A stretch of 64,000 nt of DNA from the NCBI RefSeq assembly GCF_012273895.1, contig NC_052127.1, positions 4,522,247 through 4,586,246 on the forward strand, in the 5' to 3' direction. The notes beneath the pieces were generated by a model that saw only the letters and a list, made by a program, of their open reading frames with translations, was not told the DNA's origin and searched no databases. Positions within the stretch are counted from its first letter, which is position 1, and each line of letters starts with the position of its first letter. Positions 12,876 to 24,100 of the stretch are shown piece after piece. The position numbers were made by a program, and so were the translations under genes. The DNA comes from Zerene cesonia (lineage: Eukaryota; Arthropoda; Insecta; Lepidoptera; Pieridae).

Positions 12876-12945
12876 AGGAACCCTCGGATCGCAGCATGCT
12901 CCCGCGACGTCGCAGGCAATACAGAATACCAGCTGATGACGATTT
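12876..12945 (+). CDS. Candidate upstream coding exon of the unrecognised gene
   Basis: A short GC-rich patch in AT-rich DNA reads EPSDRSMLPRRRRQYRIPAD in an open frame, looking like real coding sequence. Possible acceptors are TTTAG at 12847 (phase 0) or GATAG at 12875 (phase 1); possible donors are GTGGGT at 12946 or GTCATT at 12950. The combination 12876-12945 is phase-compatible with both the 9160-9175 exon and an acceptor at 13267 just before the downstream exon, giving a continuous frame of about 540 codons. The exact boundaries are not secure. Confidence 0.4.
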
Positions 12946-13204
12946 GTGGGTCATTTTCTATTTATTAAAAAATATAATATATTTTTTTGTGATGGAGCAA
13001 GTAGCGTACAGCAACCAGGAACGCTATTTACTCAGCAATAATTACATCAAATTTATCAAGTAAATTGGACAACGTAGATTCAGAAAAATGCCATCAAACT
13101 TATTTTGATTTAATTATGAATTATAATAACCAAAAAGTGATCTCCTGAGTAGATATGTAAAAGTTCGAGATTTTCCTTTTTTCCGTTGCTTTTATTAGGT
13201 TTAA

Positions 13205-14917
13205 ATGGATTTTGAGGCAGGTTTTTTTCTATATATGACAATTAATGGGCACCGATCGGCAGCTAGCGAGCGCTGGGGCCCGTATGGGGCACGGACTGTT
13301 GAGGAGGCGAACCTCGAAGCAAAAGTACGGAGCGTAAGGAAGATTTGGCAAGATGACAGTCCCGGTCAGTGTTCAAGGGCCAGAGCGCCGAGTCCTCCTC
13401 AACCACCTAGAAAAATGAGGGCCAGGAGACGACAACCAAGGAGATTGTCGGCCCTGGCACCTCCACCACCGTTATATTGCTTGGACGCTCCAGCACAACT
13501 CGTCTGTGACCCCACTTGCAAGGTATCTATGTTATAAATGTAGTAAATGTTCACCACATTTGAATTGGTTTGACAATTTCATATGTAATCGCGTATCGAG
13601 AATTAAATGAATAATCGGCGAATTTTGATTTTTCAGTTCCATTTTGAAACACCAAGACCACCACAACTGACGGAATGTCAACGGGCGATAAGCCGCTATT
13701 CGGCCAGCATGCAAGCGCTAATGCGAGTCACAGCGGCTAGGTGTCCTCTCTACCGTGGCACGAATGTAAGTCGATACGCGCCCACCGGACAAAGACCTTT
13801 ACGGTGTTCGGATCGACGGTGCAGCATATGGTGGCCGCGTGAACATTTATCTGCTAGACAGGAACAAAAGTATCCTAAACAACCCCAACCTCACAATATT
13901 GTAATACGTAAAACATTAGAGGAAAAAGATGATAATGATTCTAAAGCGGAAGAAAAAAGGGAGGAAAATGATGAACCACTGATAGAGCAAAAAGATGAAA
14001 AACAAGAAAGTCCAAAAAATACACAGAAAGAAAAAATTGTTGAAGATGGTCAAGTCGCATCAACGAGCTCCGCACCAACGGAAAACGAATTGAGAAAGAA
14101 ACGGTTATACAGTACTGTACTCAGCATGAGCGCCCCTCCTCCGATCAATATAACAGCAGGATGCATTAGATTATCTCAAAAACTCGTCACACCCGGGATT
14201 CTCAAACTTAACCCTAAAATCGTTTTACAAACTCGCCTGAGAACGTCCAATGTAGACAATAAATTTGAAGAACTTGAAAAAGAAGCATTAGAACAATACA
14301 AAGGTTCCGACGAAAGTATAGATTCTAAATTTCAAGAGTTGGAAAAAGAAGCCGTTGAACAGTACAGCACCAGCAATAGTAACACTAGTTGTAGCAGCGG
14401 TAATTCAGCAGAGAAAAAGGCGTCATCAAATACAGACGTTGATGCAAATAAAAAGCAATCGCAAAAATTTCATAAAGACAAGTCTGTCGATAGCGTTGTT
14501 ATATATTCGCAAAATTTTCCCGATCTCAACGCTAGAGGCCACACTAGTAGCGTTACGAATTTAAAAAACTGCCACGCCCCCCCGAGGGGGGAGAAAAAAG
14601 AACAAAGCCATCGGCCATCTAAAACACCAAGAAATGTTAAGATTGATTCGCAAAGAGCAGCATCTGATACTGATAATGAATCCAGAAACAACAAAACAAA
14701 TCATAAAGGCGCAATGCGTTGGACTTTACACTTAATGCCCCCAAAAAAGAAGCATCTATCTTCTTGCGTTTCGGATTTTTCCTCTGACGAAGATTTAGAA
14801 GAACCTCCTGGTTCTATAAAGGATGCAGGGCCATGTATCAAGCACCACATTACTGGCAAAGTTAAGATGTCCGCCCACGGCGCTGGTGACTTGCATCCAA
14901 TCATGCGAAAAACTTAG
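13205..14917 (+). CDS. Unrecognised protein, two secure exons (about 532 aa)
   Basis: Coding exons 13205-13522 and 13637-14917 are joined in phase 0 by a 114-bp intron (AAG|GTATCT ... TTTTTCAG|TTC); the unspliced reading meets a stop at once. A polypyrimidine-rich acceptor at 13198 could precede the ATG at 13205, but upstream exons (12.9 kb, 9.16 kb) may supply the true N-terminus. The protein starts with a basic Arg/Pro-rich region (KMRARRRQPRR, then APPPP), followed by a Cys-containing segment, a long charged Lys/Glu region, and near residues 312-351 two tandem units of the pattern KFxELEKEAxEQY. After that it is Ser/Asn-rich and ends with an acidic SSDEDLEEPP stretch close to a basic PPKKKH. 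There is no signal peptide or membrane segment. I do not recognise the family; composition suggests a largely disordered, possibly nuclear protein, which is inference. Confidence 0.7.
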
Positions 14918-15389
14918 GAATATCAACAAATCATGGTTATATCGCGTCTTGGGCTACCAAAAGTCGACAACGTTTGAAAATTTCCTGTGAATGTGAAAAA
15001 TGTTACTGTCCAACGTTGACTTTTAGTAGTCGAGACATTTTTGATACTCATTTTACAATATGTTCATGTGGGTGTAGTGTAACGATTTTGAAGCGAGTGA
15101 TCTCAAAAAACGTACTTTTACTAGTCATAAATAGTTTGTATATATGTTTTTGTATTTGTCTTTACTCGATATTAAGAAACAATTTCAGTTCATGAAAATG
15201 TTAACACTAAAAATTGCTTAGATGTTTAGTCATGAAAAAAAAATACATTTTTATATGGATTTCTTATATTTGGTTTTTTATTTTGTTCCCGATTGGATTA
15301 ACATTAGCAACAAGTTTATCAACGGTTTATAAAATATCTTAAATCTATAAAGGCTCTGTCATTATCACTAGCACAATATTTTCTTTATA
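14918..15389. other. Convergent 3' ends of the unknown gene and dysbindin
   Basis: The plus-strand gene stops at 14917 and the minus-strand dysbindin stop is at 15390. Between them, a plus-strand AATACA at 15241-15246 and a minus-strand AATAAA at 15287-15292 are the best poly(A) signal candidates, so the two transcripts would end within about 50-100 bp of each other. Nothing else is seen. Confidence 0.4.
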
Positions 15390-17133
15390 TCAAGTTTCTT
15401 CAAGGAACTTCTCTAAGTCAGTACGGTCCACATCTAGTTCTATTTGCTCAAGGGTTGTGGATGGAGGCTGTTGGCTAGTACCTGAAAATATTAGGACTGT
15501 AAAAAGAACTTTTTACTTTTTGGTAGGGTTGGATGATAGAGGAGAGTGTTTTCCATCTGTTTCTAAAAAAGTATGAAAAGAATTATTCAAATATACCATC
15601 ATGATATTATCATATAGCTAGGTAAAATTGTGTGAACCCTCAATGTACTGTGTTATGTTTCATAGTCAACGTTAGCTTTTGCTTAAGGTTTTTTTCATCT
15701 AGTGTGTGAGAGCATGCTTCTACACATTGGGCTAGCTCACACCATAGAAGATATCACACTTTCACAAAAGATTGACATTTGCATGCTACTGTGTTTTTTT
15801 GCAATGATTGGGGGAACCGGAGGCCCATTTCCTTTTATCCTCTTGTCCACAATTACCTCATCCCTTATCCCTTTAAAGCATTATTATGTATGTTTCCTAT
15901 AATAGTTATCTGTACAAATTAACAGTTTATTACCAGTGGGCAAGCTACCGCTAGTCAAATATCTAGCAACATCGCTCTGGAATGCAGCAGCACTGTTCTC
16001 CCTCTTAACTTGCAACTCGGCTAATTGCTGTCTCTCTATTTCGTTATTTCGCTCTTCATTTTCTTTAGCTAGTCTTATCCTTGTTTCTTCTAATTGGGCT
16101 GTAATTATACATAAAAAGAGTTATAATATATTACAAACGTACACATATTTGGGTTCTTGATGTTTCTAATATTTTTATGAACTATGCATATAAATTTATT
16201 ATGGATTGCACTGAAAGTTTATCAACTTATCCCTACTTTTGTATCTATTAATAGGGACTTTTATTATAAACGCAAAAGTTACTCTGTCCATCTGTCGTCT
16301 TTATGTCTAAACCACTGTGATCAATGTGAATAAAATTTTGTACACATTGTACACACAGTTTAAGACCTGAGAAAGGACAGGATTCTCTTTATTCTGTACA
16401 TCCAATAGGAATGGAAACTAAATATGCAAAACCCTGGCTTTCATATGTTCTCATTTAAATGTGTGTGCCAAGATACAGGCTAAAATCTACTATATCTACT
16501 GGTACTTCTATATATTAACTATCAGAGGTTTAAAAAGGGAAAGAAGATTTCAATGTTTTGAGAAAAAACATCAGGTAACTTGTAGAGACAACACCTTTGA
16601 TTACTAATTTTAATATGCAATGAATTACCCATTTTCTTTTTCTTGTAAAGACTTAATTCGTAATGATGATCAAGTTTCCATTTCTCCATGTTTGACCTTT
16701 CAACAATATCCTCAAACTCTACCAACTCTTTTTCAACATCTTTTAATAAAATTTGTACATTTTTTAAACTATCCATACACTGTGCTACATTTGCTGTTAA
16801 GTTAGGCAAGTGAGACAAATTATTAGCCAACTCTGTAGCCGATTTTAAACGTTTTTTAGAAACTTCATGCAAATTTATGATTAACTTATCGACCTCTTCG
16901 GCTGCTTTTGCGTTGTTATCGGCGTTCTCATGGAGTTCAGCCCATTGTTCTTGGTATTTTTCTAATAAGGCACCCCCTGCTCCAAAGTTTACTCTACTTT
17001 CAGTTGATGTTTTTTGCTTATCTTTAAATATATTTGTCACCTTCTGAACCTCCTGCAATGTATGCCGAAGATTGTTACTCGAACTTAAACCATCTTGCAC
17101 GACTGAAATAAAATCTTTTAAATTTCCTAACAT
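15390..17133 (-). CDS. Dysb: Dysbindin (BLOC-1 subunit), three exons, 253 aa
   Basis: Coding exons on the minus strand are 17133-16629, 16098-15934 and 15481-15390; phases agree (1, 1) and the total is 254 codons including TGA. Dysbindin is a coiled-coil subunit of BLOC-1, which acts on the cytosolic face of endosomes in cargo sorting to lysosome-related organelles and at synapses. Family marks seen: N-terminal region with VQDGLSSS; the segment LLEKYQEQWAELHENAD followed by long heptad-rich helices (about residues 55-165); the conserved WKLDHHYELSLYKKKKM just before the first intron; a second helix ending AFQSDVARYLTSGSLP; and the short acidic C-terminal block LEQIELDVDRTDLEKFLEE. Length is within the usual 250-350 aa. 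The first intron contains a diverged Helitron-like relic (about 16257-16400) and the second a reversed repeat fragment (about 15780-15870). The gene is divergent with HAUS5. Confidence 0.93.
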
Positions 17134-18160
17134 TCTATATTAAATTTTAAAACCCATAAAATAAAAGCAAAAATAAACTTGAGAAGTTGAAAACAAGGAT
17201 CATCTGGAAAGTGTCACGTTGACTGACTGCACAGATAACACAATACTATAACTACATGTACTAACTGACAACGACAAGGTTGGATATAAGAAGTAAGAAC
17301 TACTTCACTGCCTATATTCCACAGTTTTCTGCTATTGTTTTCATTCTTTGTAAGACTGTAGGGATGTTTTTTACTCTTTTACGCTAAAACGAATGAAGGG
17401 ACTTTGATGATACTTGGCAGTAATTTAAATCATATATAGCAGAATAACACATAAGCTATAAAAATAATTAGTGTTCTTGTAGGTGAAACAGCATAGCTAG
17501 AATGATAAAAATTGAACGCTCTCACCATCTCCCTGTCTATGTATTAAAAAAAAATCCTCATAATATAACTTTTTTAAACCTTTATACTAACATTAATTAA
17601 AGTGGAAAATAATACGGCTCTGCCTCCACGTTATAATGCTGAGGACGCCGTCCGCAAAGGAACAGCATGTGGAGTGACTTTCCTGAAGTAGCACTTAAGT
17701 TTTCATTATTTTTTCCATTATATTGTGAAAGTGAAATTCAGTTCTGCATTGTGCAGACGTAAGTGTATTAAGTTTTTGTTTAATTAAAGCAGTATTTGAA
17801 AGAAATTTGTTTTCTTTTTGCGGATCCGGCTGAAGAGCTCGTATGGCATTAATTTTTTTTTATTTATTTATCCGAGACACACAATATTAGTACTTATCTG
17901 TGATTCCGAACGTTAAACGTTAATTTAGTGAAATTTATTTTTAATCTGTCTTCTGTATAACTACTTCTTAATCTGTGGTATTCTGTGGGTAGCGGTTAAA
18001 ATTTTTGAAAGTTGAATCTGATTAATTTTCGTATTTTTGTTTGGGTCTACCAAAAATTGCAGATATGAAATGTGAATCAGTCGTCTGATAAAAAGTAATA
18101 ATATCTAGAGAAGATCGAATATTCTGAAATTAATAAACATTAAGCTCAGTATTATTCAAA
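17134..18160. promoter_or_regulatory. Divergent intergenic promoter region, dysbindin / HAUS5
   Basis: About 1 kb separates the two start codons, so both promoters must lie here. No TATA box is obvious. A diverged Helitron-like relic (about 17340-17500, with TACGCTAAAACGAATGAAGG) lies on the dysbindin side. A GC-rich open patch at 17611-17691 reads as 26 plausible codons ending in TAG and is treated as a remnant, not a gene. Confidence 0.5.
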
Positions 18161-21100
18161 ATGAATTCAGAAAAGTTAAGTGGCGAAGAAGTGCCTTATA
18201 AATTTTCAGAATGGTTGTTGGAAATGGGATGTCCTGCTGAAAAAGTACCATCAATCGAGAAAATATCACAGTAAGTATATTATCAAGCTCTAGTATGTGT
18301 ACCTTTTATAATGTATGATAATATGTTATTTTCTTTCATTGTTCTTTTAATCTCTTAGAAAGACTTTATGTTTATAAAGGTACTAATATAATATTTCTTT
18401 ATGATTAGGATGTGCCGAGGCCAATATTATATGGTTTGGCGAAGTTTAATTGAACATGTGCAATCGAAACAAATTATTCGACAGAGAAGATTACAAGTTT
18501 TTATAAACGACCTTACTAAGTGTAAAAAACGAAGCCCATTCAATGAGGTATGAAACTACTATATAATAATTTCAGTCATATGTAAATAAATAGTAAACAC
18601 CAACAACACACATAAATAAACTTTATTGTGAATGTTCATCTTAGCATTTAAAAGAATTTTATATAGATACATTTGAAATAGTGTACTAAATTGCAAACCT
18701 TTAATAAACTTCTTCCAAGTTTAATCCCTTTTAGAATTATCACATAGTACACTAAATTCCCGATAAATATTTTCTTGTCTTTGTTTGAACCATCAAATAC
18801 CAATAATAATTATTCTAAAATTTTTTACTAGAATCAAGTTTGATTGGGATAGGCTTTAATTTAAAAATATTGAATAAAATAAAAATAAAAATCAGCCAAT
18901 TTTCAATATGTATTATGTTAACAAATGTATAACTCAGCCAAGTTTTCCGGACCTACTTACTTCTAGGGTGTCAGTGCTTATAGTAAGTTACACTAGTATA
19001 GATTGGCACAAAATATATTTACAGAGGAATCAAGGTGTGGTAGAACCTCTTGAATTGACTCTATGGAACCAACAAGTGGATGTGAGGAAAAAGCTGAATG
19101 ACGCAGAGGCAAGAGTGAAACAGGCCCACAGTGACCTAAAAAATCTCTTGGACAAAATAACTAGTAAAGGTTAGATTTTCTTAATAATACTACCAAATTT
19201 TCTATATTTTCGACAAACATAAAAATAGAAGGAGGTTCTGAATTTGAACACTTTTTTTAGGGTTTGTTACTTTAGAACTTTCAACTGGGTGGAACGATTA
19301 TGATCTTATTTATTAACTAGCTGCACCCCGCAGTTGCACCCGCGTTAATCCGTATCCCATAGAAATATCAGTCTAAAAAGTTGCCTATATGTTATTCCGG
19401 TTGTCCAGCTGTCTACATACCAAATTTCATTGCAATTGGTTCAGTAGTTTTTGAGTGAAAGAGCAACAAACACACACACACATCTTTACAAACTAGCATT
19501 TATAATATTTTTTTATTTATTTATATTTTTTAAATTAAAGCTGGTGCTTCGCATATGGTTCCATTGAAATTTGTCCTTCTTAAAGGTTGTTTATATTAGT
19601 TAATATACTATTAGTTTACTGTTAAAAATAAGTTGAATGTGTTCTATAAAATTCATTTGAGATTTTTTTTAACTTTAAACATTTAATTTGCTCACTTGGT
19701 TAAATTTATTGAATACTAGCCCCTTGTCACATATACGCCTCATTTGACCCAGGATAGAAACAAACAAAAATATTGCCTATGTTTTCAATTGGTAAAATAA
19801 TTTTTTTTTAATTGGTTCTATAGCTCGAGAGAATATGCCCATATCCTTATCCTTACCCTTCCCAGTCCTTTCCTTTATTCCTATCGCCAATCCTTTCTTA
19901 ATCCCTTCCCAAAAAGTCGGCAATCCATTTGGTGAGGCGTAAGGTCTGCAAAGGACCCCATGCCTCTACAAATGTTCATGGGCGGTGGTAGCGCTTACCA
20001 TCAGGCGTCCCACCAGCTCCATTGCCGACTGTAACATAAAAAAAAAAAAATGCCCTATAACTTCACTAACTCACAAATTCATTTTTAACTGTTTATTATA
20101 TGAGTGTAAACTAAGAAAACTTTTGTTGTTCATAATAAAAACCTGTCTTATGTGGAAAAAGAGAACTCTAAATATATTGTAACAGCTATTTCCCAGTTTT
20201 CCTTTTTTTATGTGGATCGCGTAATGGTAAGATCACTACCGCTCATGAACACTTTTAAGGGGTAAGGGAAAAAAAATGATTCATGACTGGAAAAAAAGAA
20301 GGAACTGGGAAGGGTGGGAAAAAGGAAACGGGCCTCCGGCGCCCACTCGCCGTACGGAACACTATATCATGCTATTATTTCACGCCGGTTTTCTGAGGGG
20401 GTGTGGTTCTTCCCCGGTGCGAGCTGGCGCAATTGCCGAAGTATGCTCGACTGTCACATAGGTAAAAATTTCCTAGGCTACGTTCAGGAAGTGTTATAAA
20501 TCATTTATATTAGCACCTATAGCATATACTCTTAGCTAGCACATGAGTGTAGGTAGTAAAATAAATAATTGCAGTGGCTGAGAGGAATTTATCACAGCAA
20601 AAAGTGAAGGATCTGCAGAGGCGAGCTTGGCTCTTGCAGCAGATATATGAAGACTTGGAGTGTAAGAAGAAAAACTTGAATGAGACAAAACATATTGCTG
20701 ACTCCATTTGTTTTATCGGTGGTGAGGATGAGGTTCAGGTAAATTGATAAAAAACCTGGTTATTTTAGAGATATAGATAAAATATTATCAAATTGGCGCC
20801 ATAGATCTTGAGATTAATGCATGCAAAGAAACAAACAATTGTTTCAAAATTTATATTATTGGTATGATGATTTAAGTTTACAGTTTATATACGGTTTTCT
20901 TTGTTTAAAATGGCGATAAATTTATTTATTCCTTTCTCTAAAATTAATGAAATTTAATATATATCCTAAAATACTTTGTTTCCAGAATAAATTGGAAAAA
21001 TGCATGTCTCTATTAAAAAGAAGCAGTCCTTCCCAACTGGGAAGCAACACATCCGTGATGTCAGCTCATGAATCAGATTCTGGTAAGTTGGTCATTGATA

Positions 21101-24100
21101 ACTATTTTTAATTACAACAATTTCCTAATAAAAGCAATCACGTTTTTCGGTTCAAAACACACGGAGTTATAGAGTAATAAAACAAAAAAAAATATATACA
21201 ACACTCGAACTGAGAAACTCCTTCGTTTATGAAACTATCTGTTAAAAATAATAAAACGAAAGAAGATTGGTTCCATAACATAGCTTAACCATTTGTTTTT
21301 TTAAGTGGGGAAATCTTGCATCAGATACCCGCGGCCCCGGAGAAGGAGCTGTGGGTTATGTCGTATTCTTGCCGACTAAAACCCCACTGTGTTCGGACGC
21401 GCTGCTGTAGCGCTAAACTTAAACATGCAATTAATAGACAATGATAATTGATTTTATAATTTTAAACATATAAAAATTATACAATTTCAGAGGAAACAAT
21501 AGCTTCACTAGTGAAATGCCGCGGCGACGCTCTCTGGGCGCAGTTGTATGAGAAACGGGCGGCACTCGTCTCACAGCTAACAACTATCAACACTAAACAT
21601 GAAGGAAATACCCTTAAAAATAAGTAAGCGAACATTTTTGTGATATGACTAAGAAGAAGGTATTTTTTAAAAGATTTCTTATAAATTAATTTATGAAGAA
21701 AAGATTTAGTGTAGTAAAAAAGTGTGCGTTTAAGACCGATTTGTAAGCTTGATAATTTCATTAAGGTTTAGGTTTGAAGAATTAGTGTTCTTTCCTTGAA
21801 GAATTAGTGACTCCCATAGTCAGATTTTAGATGAAAGTAAAAGTACATAAAATTATATATCAAAAAATTATAAAAGTAGATTCTTTACTATCAGAAAGGA
21901 TTTTGGAAACATTTGAACTTTCTAAATCACTCTATGGTTTCACTTTGTAGTGGGATGCCTAACTAGATATATATCTTATCTATCTACAAGAAATGTGTGT
22001 GGTGGGTGGGCCAGAACGACTTTTCGAATGTTTAAATTTTTCACATCACTATCTATATTATGTTATTTCTGTATTTATATCTATTTTGAAATTAAGCACT
22101 AAAATTCAAAATCATATAATAACAAATTTATTCTAATTTGAAAGTATGTTATGTTATATTACACCCACATTACCCTTTATTCAACCGATATGTGATAAAC
22201 ATTGCTTGAATTTCTTTTTTCCAAATGAACTAGACTGTTACACAATTCACAATTTAATGAAAACAAAGTTAATTGTTACAATGTGAATTTCAGAAATACT
22301 CCACAGTCCGTTTTAACGTACACTGCTGCACTGCATAGCAGCTTAGCGCTGGAAAGTGTGAAAAACCAACTGCTCATAAAACAGGCGAGGGCCAAGCTCA
22401 CCGCATCTGTTGAAATGCTTGATGTAAGCTATTTTTTATTCGGAATATAATAACAAAGGGGAAATAAATAATTTTCTTGTTATTTATTACTACCCAGAAA
22501 TTTTATCTAAATAAGTTTGCGACAGCCTCATATTCGAAAAAAACCCAAAAACTTTCTAATACTTTCAATTAAGTACAAAATTACAATTAAATATCTTAAA
22601 TTTAAATAATCTAATCTATTCGACGATCGAATCTAGAATACCTATTTTATTAACTTAAAACTACACGAGCCGCCGAATTGAGGTCAGCTATCGTTATTTC
22701 CACAATAAACGCTGAAACTGCAACGTCGGCGATCCTCCTCTGGTTACTATACATAATTAGCTATTTCCTAGTAGTTTGTAAATAGTATTTCTATTATTAT
22801 TTTTACATTTTACCGTGGTTGCCTGAAAGAGATAGCTAATAAATGACAAGGCCGCCCAGTATCATTATATAATACTTATATTCCTATTTCTCAAATAAAT
22901 ATATTTTTTTTATAGAATTGTTTGGCAGGCGAGGCGTGTGAGTTATTAGTGTTACGCTGTGAGAGAGCTAGGTCAGAAGCCAGGGTTAACACGCTCAGGG
23001 CTCTCTTGGACGACTTAACGTCCAGATCTGGCGCGTTTAGAGCCCACGGCGACGACACGACCGACGACAGCCGTACGACTGTACGACGTATCGGTATCCT
23101 TGATAAAGACATTGTGAGTATATTTACGATGTTTTGTTAATTTGTTTGTGACTGTGTAGTAATTAAAAAAAAGTTTTTATTAAAAAGAAAATACATATAC
23201 ATCCATACATATATTTCTAGCGGCCCGCCTCGGCTTCGCCCGTAGTACTTTTATTTATTTATTTATTTACAATAATTAAATAAATGTACTTAATACTAAT
23301 TAAATACATATGTAGCCCATAGTCTTTTTCAATAAATACGCTATCTAACATTAAAAAAAAATTTCAAATCGCACCAGTAGTTCCTGAGATTAGCGCGATC
23401 AAATGAAGAAACAAACTCCACAGCTTTATAATCTTATATATAAAATTCTCGTGTCACAATGTTAGTCTCTATACTCCTCCGAAACGGCTTGACCGATTCC
23501 TCTGAAATTTGGTAAGCATATTGGGTAGGTCTGAGAATCGGCTAACATCTATTTTTCACACCCCTAAATGATAAGAGTAAGGCAGAACAGCGTTTGCCGG
23601 GTGCAGCTAGTGTTAGTATAGATTTGTATTATTTTACAGGAAGATACAAGAGATGAAATAAAACGAATGAAAGAATCTCTAATTATGACGGAGCGGAAAA
23701 TAAACAATGTGAAGGAGTGCCTGCTCGCCGTTTTCAACGGGTTCCATTGTGATGGCGCACTTGAGGATAGATTTAAAGGTATTTTTGACCGACTTCCATA
23801 AAGGAGTAGGCTGTTAATTGAACTATTGAACTGTATTTTATTTTTTTGGGCTATGTTACTTCATAACTTTCCACTGGGTGCACCGATTTTAATGTTTGTT
23901 TTTTTTTTAATAGAAATCTGATGCCTGCCATGTGGTTCCATTCGCCTAGGTCTGACGATTTGAAGTCTTTGAAGGTTTAGTTAACCTTCAAAAACAGTTC
24001 TTATCCAAATATATACTATGACGTAACATTGATTATTTTTTAATGTCATGTCTATTTACAATTCGTATTTGATTTTATCATAGTTCTCAGTATATCATAG

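Noticed and set aside
13607..13636. ATG at 13607 as the start of a 436-aa protein
   Set aside because: It lies inside the 114-bp intron, whose borders are canonical and phase-compatible with the upstream exon.
16522..16628. C-terminal extension of the dysbindin first exon (GNSLHIKISN...)
   Set aside because: It is intron readthrough after the GGTAATT donor; splicing to 16098 restores the family sequence.
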